Positions 16,751 through 24,144 of a stretch of 64,000 nucleotides of DNA are shown in pieces. The notes under the pieces were generated by a model. That model worked only from the letters and a program-made list of their open reading frames with translations. It was not told the origin of the DNA and did not search any database. The position numbers were made by a program, and so were the translations under genes. Positions within the stretch are counted from its first letter, which is position 1. Each line of letters starts with the position of its first letter. The stretch covers positions 124,001-188,000 of the forward strand of contig NZ_FQZX01000002.1 in the NCBI RefSeq assembly GCF_900142175.1, in the 5' to 3' direction. This DNA is from Maribacter aquivivus. Its GTDB lineage: Bacteria; Bacteroidota; Bacteroidia; Flavobacteriales; Flavobacteriaceae.

Positions 16751-17650
16751 CTAATTTTTAAGTGGTACCGAATATATTTTTCCTGCCATCATATCTGGCA
16801 CCAATAATCTGTCCTTTTCTTCTTCCAAATAAAAATCTGCGGCAGATTCTAACCCTTCAATAAGTACAGTAGACGCTTCTGTTTTGGGGTCAATTTTCCA
16901 AACTTTTCCAGTGACCCAACTACTAACATAATAATTGCCCTTACTATCTTGTTCTACGGCGTCAGCTCCTCTAAAAAGACCTTTTAGCGGACTAAGAACA
17001 CCATTTTTAGTAACCAAGAAATTACCATTAAAAAAAGATGCTACCATAATATTACCATCATTGTCAACACCTACGCCATTAGGGTTTAACATTAGGGGTG
17101 AAGTATCTTGTTTTATAGAAATATGTCCATCTAAATCTACATGGTAAATACGCCCTAACTCAGGAACTTTCTTGGCTTCTTCGCTATCTAGTGGCCATAA
17201 GTTATTGTTAGTGTCACGCATGTATTGTGTAGCGCCCATATCGGCTATATACATTCCGTTCCCGTTCTTATCTAATGAAACATCGTTTAAGTAGAGTACT
17301 GTTTCGTGGAAATCGGCTTTATCAACAAAAATGCTGGCTTTCCCTTCTTTATCAACGCGCCAAATTCTCGTAACATCAGAGAAATATAGATACCCATTTA
17401 GGTAAACAATTCCTTTAGGTTCATCAAAACCCTTGGCAAAAACCTTGACACCGTTTTTGGATATCTCTACCAATTCGCCATCACCTGATTCTTTTGCGTT
17501 CATAAGAGTTACATAATAATTGTCTTGGAACCCTTTTGTAATACTTTCAGGTTTCATGCCCACTTCAATAGGAAATTCTATCTCAGATTGCGCATTACAT
17601 ATTAAAGCGAATGTAAAGGCGATTATGAATGCGATTAGTTTAGTTACCAT
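16751..17650 (-). CDS. Secreted SMP-30/gluconolactonase-like beta-propeller
   Basis: A 299-residue protein with a signal peptide (about 1-21, FALICNAQ) and six repeated strands with the NHL/SMP-30 pattern: GFDEPKGIVYLNGYLYFSDVTRIWRVDKEG, LNDVSLDKNGNGMYIADMGA, LNPNGVGVDNDGNIMVASFFNGN and GADAVEQDSKGNYYVSSWVTGKVW. The DVSLD, NPNGV and D residues at the bottom of the propeller fit the metal site of lactonases. Actual activity is not shown. It probably belongs with the two genes downstream on the same strand. Confidence 0.82.
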   Translation of the reverse strand: MVTKLIAFIIAFTFALICNAQSEIEFPIEVGMKPESITKGFQDNYYVTLMNAKESGDGELVEISKNGVKVFAKGFDEPKGIVYLNGYLYFSDVTRIWRVDKEGKASIFVDKADFHETVLYLNDVSLDKNGNGMYIADMGATQYMRDTNNNLWPLDSEEAKKVPELGRIYHVDLDGHISIKQDTSPLMLNPNGVGVDNDGNIMVASFFNGNFLVTKNGVLSPLKGLFRGADAVEQDSKGNYYVSSWVTGKVWKIDPKTEASTVLIEGLESAADFYLEEEKDRLLVPDMMAGKIYSVPLKN

Positions 17651-18070
17651 ACCTATAGTTTTAAGGTTGAATTATTGGTATGATGTAAATTTATCATCCA
17701 TTAATTTATGATTATGGCAATTTTGAAGCAGATGCTGTCAAATTTGTAGCGAATATGGTTTTAGTTATGGCAAGTGGGGTAGGGCAGGAAACTTTTCGTT
17801 TCGATTTATTACTTAGTTAAATATGAATATTTTGCTTTGTTATACGCCAAATTTTAAATTTGACGGACTTTAAAAATAAAAACAGACCTTTTAAATTTTG
17901 TACATACGCACTTTGTTTTTTACACCTTGCTAGTCACTGGCATTTTTATGGTTTACCCTTTATTATTTTTCTTTTATTACAACGTCTAAAATTTTAGGTT
18001 TTGTGTAGCTCAAATTATGTATAATTTAATTGTTATAAATTCGTTTTTATAGTAATTAAACCAGAATTAT
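17651..18070. other. 420-base gap before the DUF285 gene
   Basis: No gene is supported here. It holds a hairpin, GGAAACTTTTCGTTTC at 17787-17802, which matches the core of the elements at 19741-19801 and 58597-58665, and a palindrome CAAATTT-T-AAATTTG at 17848-17862. The rest is AT-rich and probably includes the promoters of the two divergent genes, though I cannot place convincing boxes. Confidence 0.6.
17787..17802. repeat. Degenerate copy of the GAAACTTTTCGTTTC hairpin repeat
   Basis: The core stem GAAAC/GTTTC with loop TTTTC is the same as in the fuller element at 19741-19801. The outer arms are not conserved, apart from a possible AAGT/ACTT pair. It lies on the other side of the DUF285 gene from the fuller copy. 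Confidence 0.5.
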
Positions 18071-19666
18071 ATGTCAAATAAAATAGCATTAATACTTCTA
18101 TCGATTATTTTAATATTATCATGCAATAAATCAGAAGAAGATGTACCACAAATAAAACCCATTGCAACTTACACGGTAATTTTTGACACAAATGGCGGTA
18201 ATACAATTGATCAATTAAATGTAAAAGAAGGCAATTATATACTTAAGCCAACTGACCCAACTAAAGCATGCCTTGATTTTGATATTTGGTACACTAATCA
18301 AGATTTAACCAATGTATTTGATTTTGCTGCGCCAATAACTAATAATATAACATTGTATGCGGGTTATAAAGAAAATTTGAGTCCTATAGATAGACTTAAG
18401 CTAATCGAATTAATAGAATGCGGTGTTGAACTAGATTTGATTAACACGAGTAATGTAACCGACATGAATCGACTTTTTTATGGTGACAAAACACTGAATG
18501 GTAGTATAGCCGATTGGGATGTTTCTAATGTTACCGACATGTCTGAAATGTTTTCTAAAAATGAGGCTTTCAATCAAGATATAAGTAATTGGAATGTTTC
18601 TAAAGTGGTAGATATGTCTGAAATGTTCGGAGAGGCGAAAGCTTTTAATCAAGACCTTAGTAATTGGGATGTGTCTAATGTTGTAAACATGAATCAAACA
18701 TTTTCACGAGCTTATATTTTTAATCAGGATATAAGTGGCTGGGATGTTTCTAAGGTTCAAGACATGTCGTATTTGTTTAATCAAGCATATGTTTTCAATC
18801 AAAATATTAGTGCTTGGAACATTACTAAAGTTAAAGACATGTCTGGAATGTTCAGTAGTGCAAACGCCTTTGAATATGATATTACGAATTGGGATGTGTC
18901 TAATGTAAATAATATGCATAGCATGTTTTCATTTAATACGACATTTAATCAAGATATTGGGGGGTGGAACGTATCTAATGTGACTAACATGGCTAGTATG
19001 TTTTTGGGTGCTGAAATTTTCAATCAAAATATCGGTAATTGGGATGTTTCCAATGTTGAAAATATGAATGTAATGTTTGCTCAAACTGATGAGTTTAATC
19101 AAGATATTGGTGGTTGGAATGTTTCTCAAGTAATTGGAATGAACGGCACTTTTTTTAAAGCTAATTCCTTTAACCAAGATTTAGGTAATTGGGATGTTTC
19201 TAGTGTTCGCTACATGCCAGAAATGTTTAAAGGCACTCCATTTAATTTTGATATTAGTGGTTGGAATGTATCTAATGTTGAGAATATGTTTGAGATGTTT
19301 CGTCAAGCGGTATCTTTTAATCAAGATTTAAGTACTTGGAATGTTGCCAGTGTTCAGAATATGTCTGGTATGTTCTCTCAAACAAATGAATTCAATCAAG
19401 ATATTAGTAATTGGGATGTGTCTAATGTTACAAATATGCAATTCATGTTTTCTGAAGCTAAGGCATTTAATCAAGACCTTAGTGATTGGGATATGGTTAA
19501 TGTTGGTAACATTGCGAGAATGTTTTCAGAAGCTTCTAATTTCAATCAAGAAAATATAAAATCTTGGAATATTCAAAATACAACATTAATTGAAAAGTCC
19601 CTATTTGGAACAGCTATGCCCTTGACTTTTCGATACGATATCAGACCAGATGAAAGTCCATTTTAA
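18071..19666 (+). CDS. BspA-like / DUF285 repeat lipoprotein with InlB-B domain
   Basis: A 531-residue lipoprotein: lipobox in ILILSCNKSEEDVP, whose acidic tail fits a surface-export signal. Residues 33-100 are an InlB B-repeat-type domain (YTVIFDTNGG...ITLYAGY). From about residue 115 to 500 there are some 15 units of about 25 residues of the form W-D/N-V-S-N-V-x-x-M-x-x-M-F-x-x-A-x-x-F-N-Q-D-I-S, the DUF285 repeat known from mycoplasma and Bacteroidetes surface proteins. No C-terminal type IX sorting domain is present. A cell-surface binding or attachment role is likely; the ligand is unknown. Repeat palindromes flank the gene. Confidence 0.9.
   Translation: MSNKIALILLSIILILSCNKSEEDVPQIKPIATYTVIFDTNGGNTIDQLNVKEGNYILKPTDPTKACLDFDIWYTNQDLTNVFDFAAPITNNITLYAGYKENLSPIDRLKLIELIECGVELDLINTSNVTDMNRLFYGDKTLNGSIADWDVSNVTDMSEMFSKNEAFNQDISNWNVSKVVDMSEMFGEAKAFNQDLSNWDVSNVVNMNQTFSRAYIFNQDISGWDVSKVQDMSYLFNQAYVFNQNISAWNITKVKDMSGMFSSANAFEYDITNWDVSNVNNMHSMFSFNTTFNQDIGGWNVSNVTNMASMFLGAEIFNQNIGNWDVSNVENMNVMFAQTDEFNQDIGGWNVSQVIGMNGTFFKANSFNQDLGNWDVSSVRYMPEMFKGTPFNFDISGWNVSNVENMFEMFRQAVSFNQDLSTWNVASVQNMSGMFSQTNEFNQDISNWDVSNVTNMQFMFSEAKAFNQDLSDWDMVNVGNIARMFSEASNFNQENIKSWNIQNTTLIEKSLFGTAMPLTFRYDIRPDESPF
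18440..19610 (+). repeat. In-frame 75-base tandem repeat array within the DUF285 gene
   Basis: The protein repeats of about 25 residues appear in DNA as diverged units of about 75 bases with the common core GATTGGGATGT/TCTAATGTT and TTTAATCAAGAT. Because the period is divisible by three, several antisense frames are also open across the array; those are not genes. Such arrays can change copy number by recombination. Confidence 0.85.
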
Positions 19667-19740
19667 ATATAGAAATATTTTAAATTCTTTTATTAAACTA
19701 TTACTAATTCGAGCAAAATATACTTGTATCTAAAAGTTCG

Positions 19741-19801
19741 GCTAAGCGTAGTGCGGTAAGTAAGGAAACTTTTCGTTTCCGTCAGCGCACGAAGCTAAAG
19801 C
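19741..19801. repeat. Imperfect palindromic repeat, 61 bases
   Basis: Nested arms: GCTAAGC / GCTAAAGC at the ends, GTGCG / CGCAC inside, and GGAAAC / GTTTCC around the TTTTC loop. The same design recurs at 58597-58665 and in part at 17787-17802, so it is a dispersed intergenic element. It lies about 75 bases after the DUF285 stop and may also act as a transcript end. Confidence 0.65.
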
Positions 19802-19936
19802 TTATTGTTTAGTTTAATTTTTCTTGTCCAAAGCTAAATCCATAAGATTTATCAACCTTATAAATATACGTAGACCTTAGCGTTTAAACCCGAAGCCTAC
19901 ATTGTTTATAGGTTGTGTTGTGTCCAGTTATTATTT

Positions 19937-20536
19937 TTACGCTTCTTTTAATACTCTTTTTAGAACATTTAATCGTCTGATATATTCAGTTTTGAATTCC
20001 GAATCCCAATTAGGTTTTAACTCAGCCCATATTTTTTGACGTTCAATTGCACGTTGAATTAAAGGTTTATTTTTCTTATCAATTTCACCATCGTCTACTA
20101 ATTGTCCAAATCCAGTTGCAATTGCACAAATATCAACTGTAAATATGTAGTAATGGTCATCAAAATTTTCATCAGATATTTGAGACTTTATTAATTTTCT
20201 GTCAAGAATTTCATCGTTGAAATCTACTATGCTTAGTTCTCCCAAACTTTCAATAGTCCACTTTAAACATTCATAAGTCGGGATATTTGGATTTAACTTT
20301 TTCCATTCTCTGAATTCAGCTAAAGCTAAATCACCTTCATCTGAGCCAAATGAAGCAAATTCATCTATACTATTCCAAAAAAAATCTTCTGGAATTAGTT
20401 CGATTGCCTTTTTATGGGCATGCTCTTTATCAATTCCGTAAACTTCCTCTTTTATTTTGTTTACCTTTTCTTTTGAGATACTTGTTTTACAAGAAAATAT
20501 TACTGAGGCTACTATAAATAGAACTAGGGTCTTCAT
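19937..20536 (-). CDS. Hypothetical lipoprotein, 199 residues
   Basis: A lipobox in VASVIFSCKTSISK shows export as a lipoprotein. The mature part is helical, with many Glu/Lys and Trp residues (EFREWKKLNPNIPTYECLKWTIESLGEL, RQKIWAELKPNWDSEFKTEYIRRLNVLKRVL). I do not recognise the family and cannot give a function. Palindromic elements stand on both sides (19741-19801 and 20560-20668), which suggests that this is a gene of a variable, exchangeable region. Confidence 0.7.
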   Translation of the reverse strand: MKTLVLFIVASVIFSCKTSISKEKVNKIKEEVYGIDKEHAHKKAIELIPEDFFWNSIDEFASFGSDEGDLALAEFREWKKLNPNIPTYECLKWTIESLGELSIVDFNDEILDRKLIKSQISDENFDDHYYIFTVDICAIATGFGQLVDDGEIDKKNKPLIQRAIERQKIWAELKPNWDSEFKTEYIRRLNVLKRVLKEA

Positions 20537-20559
20537 GGTTTAATTGGCTACAAAGTTAA

Positions 20560-20668
20560 GTGTATGGTGTCGTAAGGGATTTCGGGCTTCAAATCTATCA
20601 AGTTACGTCCCAAAATTGATGTGGGTGAAATTGCAAAAAAAACTCTGAAACCCTTATGCAATATACAC
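20560..20668. repeat. Intergenic inverted-repeat element, about 109 bases
   Basis: The left arm begins GTGTATGGTGTCGTAAGGGATTTC's first 20 bases at 20560 and ends at 20583; the right arm, GAAACCCTTATGCAATATAC and on to 20668, is its imperfect reverse complement. About 60 bases lie between. It sits between two orphan lipoprotein genes on the minus strand. The size is in the range of integron attC sites, but the conserved end bases of attC are not met on both sides. Confidence 0.55.
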
Positions 20669-20687
20669 ATTGTTGCCATTTCGTTTT

Positions 20688-21767
20688 TTATTGGAAAAGG
20701 TATAATGCATCCCCAATTCCACTCTTAATCGATTCTTTATTTAAGTTTTTCAGAATCAAATCAATTCTTTCTAATTCTGCACTTTTATCAAGTTTGTTTC
20801 CATTACCATCTAAAATTTGTCCGCCAAGCCTTTTCTGTGCATAATCTGTCACTTCGCACATTACATTGAAAACCTCTTTTGGTGCAACAGAACGCGGTAT
20901 TGAAAATCCAAAAATTAAATCCTCTGTTTGAACATTACCTTCAGCAATTTCTTCAGGGAAAAAGTATCCTGGCTGAGTACTTGTCCAAACACTTAATAAT
21001 TGGTCATCTCCAACTTCACGGTTGTCATTATTCCAGTGAAATAAATCCATATCACCCCATCTTAAACCAACAGACATCATAACATCCCAAATTTCTTTAC
21101 CTTCAAATTCCTTATCAGCTTTAAGTACAATAATAGCCCACTGATTATTTTGTGTCACAAAACTCGATAATCCATTGGAGATAGCAGAAGCCTCTTGAAT
21201 TGGAAAGTTATAATCTAACTTGCTTGCTTTAAGTTTTTTCATTCTCTTTTTCACCAATTTATCAAATTTTGAAAGAGACTTTTCGTTATAGACTGTTGGG
21301 GGTTCATCGATAGGGTCATATAGTTTCCACGCTAATGCAAACTTTTTAAAAGTATTTGCTTCATTGTCTCCAGCGAATAAATAAGTCCAATTATTACTTT
21401 TTTCAGGCAGACAGTAAACCGTAGGATACATTACCTTTTTGCGCCAATCATTACTAATATATTTTTCAACTGAGTCTCTATGAAACATTTCAGAGGAATT
21501 TGCTTCAATAGTAAGTATCCAATCATATTTTGCATTGCCAAAAAATCTAATCGAATCAGGTTCTTTAAGAATCTCTGGAATATTAATGTTTAGTTTTAAA
21601 ATATCACTTTTATCCTCTGACCCTTCAACCGGCAATGCTTTTTTTGCTCTTTCGTCACTTTCACTTGCGGTTGATATAGTATAATCAGAATTCATATTCT
21701 TATTTGTTTTTGATTTACAACTTATTAAAGTCAAAATTATCAATATCGCTATACTATAGTTTCTCAT
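20688..21767 (-). CDS. Lipoprotein with a ZipA-C-like (FtsZ-binding-type) domain
   Basis: About 359 residues from ATG 21767 (MRNYSIAILIILTLISCKSK, a clear lipobox); the longer frame to 21824 is unlikely. Residues about 35-190 are a globular region of unknown type. Residues about 205-350 follow the ZipA C-terminal domain pattern: WAIIVLKADKEFEGKEIWDVMMSVGLRWGDMDLFHWNN, SVWTSTQPGYFFPEEI, LIFGFSIPRSVAPKEVFNVM, AQKRLGGQILDGNGNKL. In Gammaproteobacteria this domain binds the FtsZ tail on the cytoplasmic face; here the lipobox places it outside the inner membrane, so FtsZ cannot be the partner. Function unknown. Confidence 0.75.
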   Translation of the reverse strand: MRNYSIAILIILTLISCKSKTNKNMNSDYTISTASESDERAKKALPVEGSEDKSDILKLNINIPEILKEPDSIRFFGNAKYDWILTIEANSSEMFHRDSVEKYISNDWRKKVMYPTVYCLPEKSNNWTYLFAGDNEANTFKKFALAWKLYDPIDEPPTVYNEKSLSKFDKLVKKRMKKLKASKLDYNFPIQEASAISNGLSSFVTQNNQWAIIVLKADKEFEGKEIWDVMMSVGLRWGDMDLFHWNNDNREVGDDQLLSVWTSTQPGYFFPEEIAEGNVQTEDLIFGFSIPRSVAPKEVFNVMCEVTDYAQKRLGGQILDGNGNKLDKSAELERIDLILKNLNKESIKSGIGDALYLFQ

Positions 21768-21880
21768 TGTACTGCGGTTTCTTAAAATGAATGGCAACGT
21801 ACGAATATGTAAACAATCACACATATTTCCATTTTAAAAGTAATATAATTTGTAAATAATCTAAAACCATCCTTTCAACA

Positions 21881-22690
21881 TTACCACCAAACCACAAAAA
21901 ACTTTTCGAACTCCATATCATTTTTCTTCATCCAAACTAATGGAGATCTTTGTTTAGTTAGTTGTAGTTTAATACCTAATAGTATATCGGTATATGAAAT
22001 CCAACCTAAGGTTAAATCTGGGGTTAATGCCCATTCCTTTTTATTTGGAATATAGAATTGGCAGGTGGTAAAAGCATCCGTAGTAAATTCTTTTAACCGT
22101 AACCAATAGCCAACAATACAATTTTTGTTTAACGGTTCTAAATATAATTTGTCTGTTTTATAAGGCTTAAAGAGTTGCGCCTTAAAACAAGTTTTATGTT
22201 GCAGGTTAGAAGCATCAATATTTAAACTGGATAATGCAGCTGTACCAGCTTCTGAATGTAATAATGCAAATTGCTTGTTTTTTATTTTCTCCATCTTCAT
22301 AAAGAATGCATCACTTTTATTGGGTCCTATTAATTGGTGTATAGGCTCTGTTATATCTGGGTTTATGATATAGAATTTATACGTTAATTCTACATGTATA
22401 ACCTGTTTGGTAGTAGCATCTTTCAGTATAAAATCAATTTCACCAAGGGTTTGTTTCCCCTCTCGTATAGGTAAATTATACACCAAAATCTCAAACTGTG
22501 AGGAATGCGCTAACAACTGTTTACAGATTAATTCCATCTGGTGCCCTAATCTTAAATTATAAGGTATTGGAGCGGGAGAGAAGCTTTCTAAATCTACCAC
22601 TGGAAAATTAAACTGTTCTATTCCAAACTGTTCATTAGTCCATATTGGTGGAGTATTTAAAAAACTTTGATACTGCTTAATCAATGTCAA
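21881..22690 (-). CDS. DUF1853 family protein
   Basis: A 269-residue cytoplasmic protein with no signal peptide. It has the DUF1853 pattern: FSPAPIPYNLRLGHQMELICKQLL, ILVYNLPIREGKQTLGEIDFILKD, VIHVELTYKFYIINP, CIVGYWLRLKEF and a C-terminal FEKFFVVWW. The core GEIDFIL...VHVELTYKFY resembles a PD-(D/E)XK nuclease-like core, so a nuclease fold is possible but unproven. No partner gene is evident; a repeat-filled gap follows upstream of it. Confidence 0.85.
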   Translation of the reverse strand: MTLIKQYQSFLNTPPIWTNEQFGIEQFNFPVVDLESFSPAPIPYNLRLGHQMELICKQLLAHSSQFEILVYNLPIREGKQTLGEIDFILKDATTKQVIHVELTYKFYIINPDITEPIHQLIGPNKSDAFFMKMEKIKNKQFALLHSEAGTAALSSLNIDASNLQHKTCFKAQLFKPYKTDKLYLEPLNKNCIVGYWLRLKEFTTDAFTTCQFYIPNKKEWALTPDLTLGWISYTDILLGIKLQLTKQRSPLVWMKKNDMEFEKFFVVWW

Positions 22691-22740
22691 TTCTTGGTTG
22701 ATAGTTTTGCTTTTGCTCGAAGTTACTTTAATTAAACGTT

Positions 22741-22825
22741 ATTGCGAGCACAGCGAAGCAATCTGCACCTTTGAAACAAGAAGCAAACAGATTGCTTCGT
22801 CGCTAAAATGCTCCTCGCAAAGACG
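22741..22825. repeat. Palindromic repeat, ATTGCGAG...CAGATTGCTTCG type
   Basis: The arm ATTGCGAGCACAGCGAAGCA (from 22741, running on to 22765) faces the arm CAGATTGCTTCGTCGC (from 22788). They are reverse complements with small insertions. This is a widely scattered intergenic repeat type in flavobacteria and other bacteria. It lies between divergent genes and is not coding. Confidence 0.75.
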
Positions 22826-22836
22826 AACTTGAGAAC

Positions 22837-22908
22837 GCGATGCGCCATTCGCTAAACGCATAGGATATAGCGAATTGTGTCATGCGCTTAGCGTCTAGCG
22901 AAAAGCGA
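22837..22908. repeat. Second palindromic repeat rich in GCTTAGCG/TAGCGAAA
   Basis: ATTCGCTA (22847-22854) pairs with TAGCGAAT (22868-22875), and GCGATGCG/ATGCGC and GCGTCTAGCGAAAAGCG extend the repeat. It directly follows the element at 22741-22825, so the gap is almost wholly filled by repeats. Confidence 0.55.
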
Positions 22909-22977
22909 ACATTAAACAACAACGTTAACATTTCTTAAATACTACGGCATCCACCGTAAAAGTGTTAATTTTATACT

Positions 22978-24129
22978 ATGGCTATGAATGAAAGAAAAGG
23001 ATTCCGCTTTGAAACTTACGAAGCACCCGAACAATCGATTTTTGATAGGCTATTTGATATTTTCCAAGAGCTTATTACACACACTTCTGGAGATTTTGAC
23101 GAAGCTATTGATTGGTTACGCGAATTGGACAAGGAGTATGAACTTACTACTGAAGATTACACTATTGAAGACTTTATTGAAGAATTAAAGGCGAAGGGCT
23201 ACATACGCGAAGAGTTTAAAGATGGCGGTGGCGACGCCCAAGATGGGGAAGAAGGTTCTGGTGGTGGAGACATTTCTATTACCGCAAAAATGGAACGTAT
23301 TATTCGTCAGCGTGCTTTAGATCAAATTTTTGGTAAACTAAAAAGGAGTGGTGCTGGTAATCATAAAACCGGTAAATCTGGACAAGGAGATGAGCATACG
23401 GGAGACTTGCGAGAGTACCGTTATGGTGATGGTCTAGAAAACATATCTATGACAGAGAGTATTAAAAATGCTCAGATTAATCATGGTATGGGTAGTTTTC
23501 AGTTGAGTGAAGATGACCTTGTTGTTGAAGATACGCAGCACAAAGCGCAAATGAGTACTATTCTAATGATAGACATTAGCCATAGTATGATTTTGTATGG
23601 TGAGGATCGTATTACTCCGGCTAAAAAAGTAGCGATGGCGCTGGCGGAATTAATTACGACCAGATATCCTAAGGATACTTTAGATATTTTGGTTTTTGGT
23701 AATGATGCCTGGCCAATACCTATTAAAGACCTTCCGTATTTAAAAGTTGGTCCATATCACACCAATACCGTTGCCGGATTGCAATTGGCGATGGATATGC
23801 TTCGTAGAAAACGGAATACCAATAAGCAGATTTTTATGATTACCGATGGTAAGCCAAGTTGTCTTCGCATGCCAGACGGTACATATTACAAGAACAGTGT
23901 TGGTTTGGATGATTTTATTGTGGAGAAATGCTATAATATGGCGAGACAGGCACGAAAACTTCATATACCTATAACGACTTTTATGATTGCGCAAGATCCT
24001 TATTTGATGCAGTTTATTCGTCATTTTACTGAAGCGAATAAAGGAAAAGCATTCTTTACCGGATTAAAAGGATTAGGAGAAATGATTTTTGAAGATTACG
24101 AGGCTAATAGAAAAAAAAGATTGAAATAA
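22978..24129 (+). CDS. VWA domain protein, partner of a ChlI/MoxR-type AAA ATPase
   Basis: A 383-residue cytoplasmic protein. Residues 1-80 are an acidic helical region, 82-97 a Gly/Asp-rich linker, and about 190-370 a von Willebrand factor A domain with a complete MIDAS motif: Asp199-Ile-Ser201-His-Ser203, a Thr in HTNTVAGL and Asp in MITDGKP. The arrangement resembles BchD/ViaA/CoxE-type proteins that work with an AAA+ motor to load a metal or remodel a client complex. The AAA gene starts 15 bases after the stop. The client is unknown. Confidence 0.9.
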   Translation: MAMNERKGFRFETYEAPEQSIFDRLFDIFQELITHTSGDFDEAIDWLRELDKEYELTTEDYTIEDFIEELKAKGYIREEFKDGGGDAQDGEEGSGGGDISITAKMERIIRQRALDQIFGKLKRSGAGNHKTGKSGQGDEHTGDLREYRYGDGLENISMTESIKNAQINHGMGSFQLSEDDLVVEDTQHKAQMSTILMIDISHSMILYGEDRITPAKKVAMALAELITTRYPKDTLDILVFGNDAWPIPIKDLPYLKVGPYHTNTVAGLQLAMDMLRRKRNTNKQIFMITDGKPSCLRMPDGTYYKNSVGLDDFIVEKCYNMARQARKLHIPITTFMIAQDPYLMQFIRHFTEANKGKAFFTGLKGLGEMIFEDYEANRKKRLK

Positions 24130-24144
24130 GACTAAGAAAATTTT

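Noticed and set aside
18431-19177. Three open frames on the minus strand across the DUF285 gene
   Set aside because: They mirror the 75-base in-frame repeat array of the plus-strand gene, start inside it, and have no signals of their own.
20560-20668. Integron attC site
   Set aside because: Size fits, but the conserved RYYYAAC and GTTRRRY ends are not both present and no integrase is seen.
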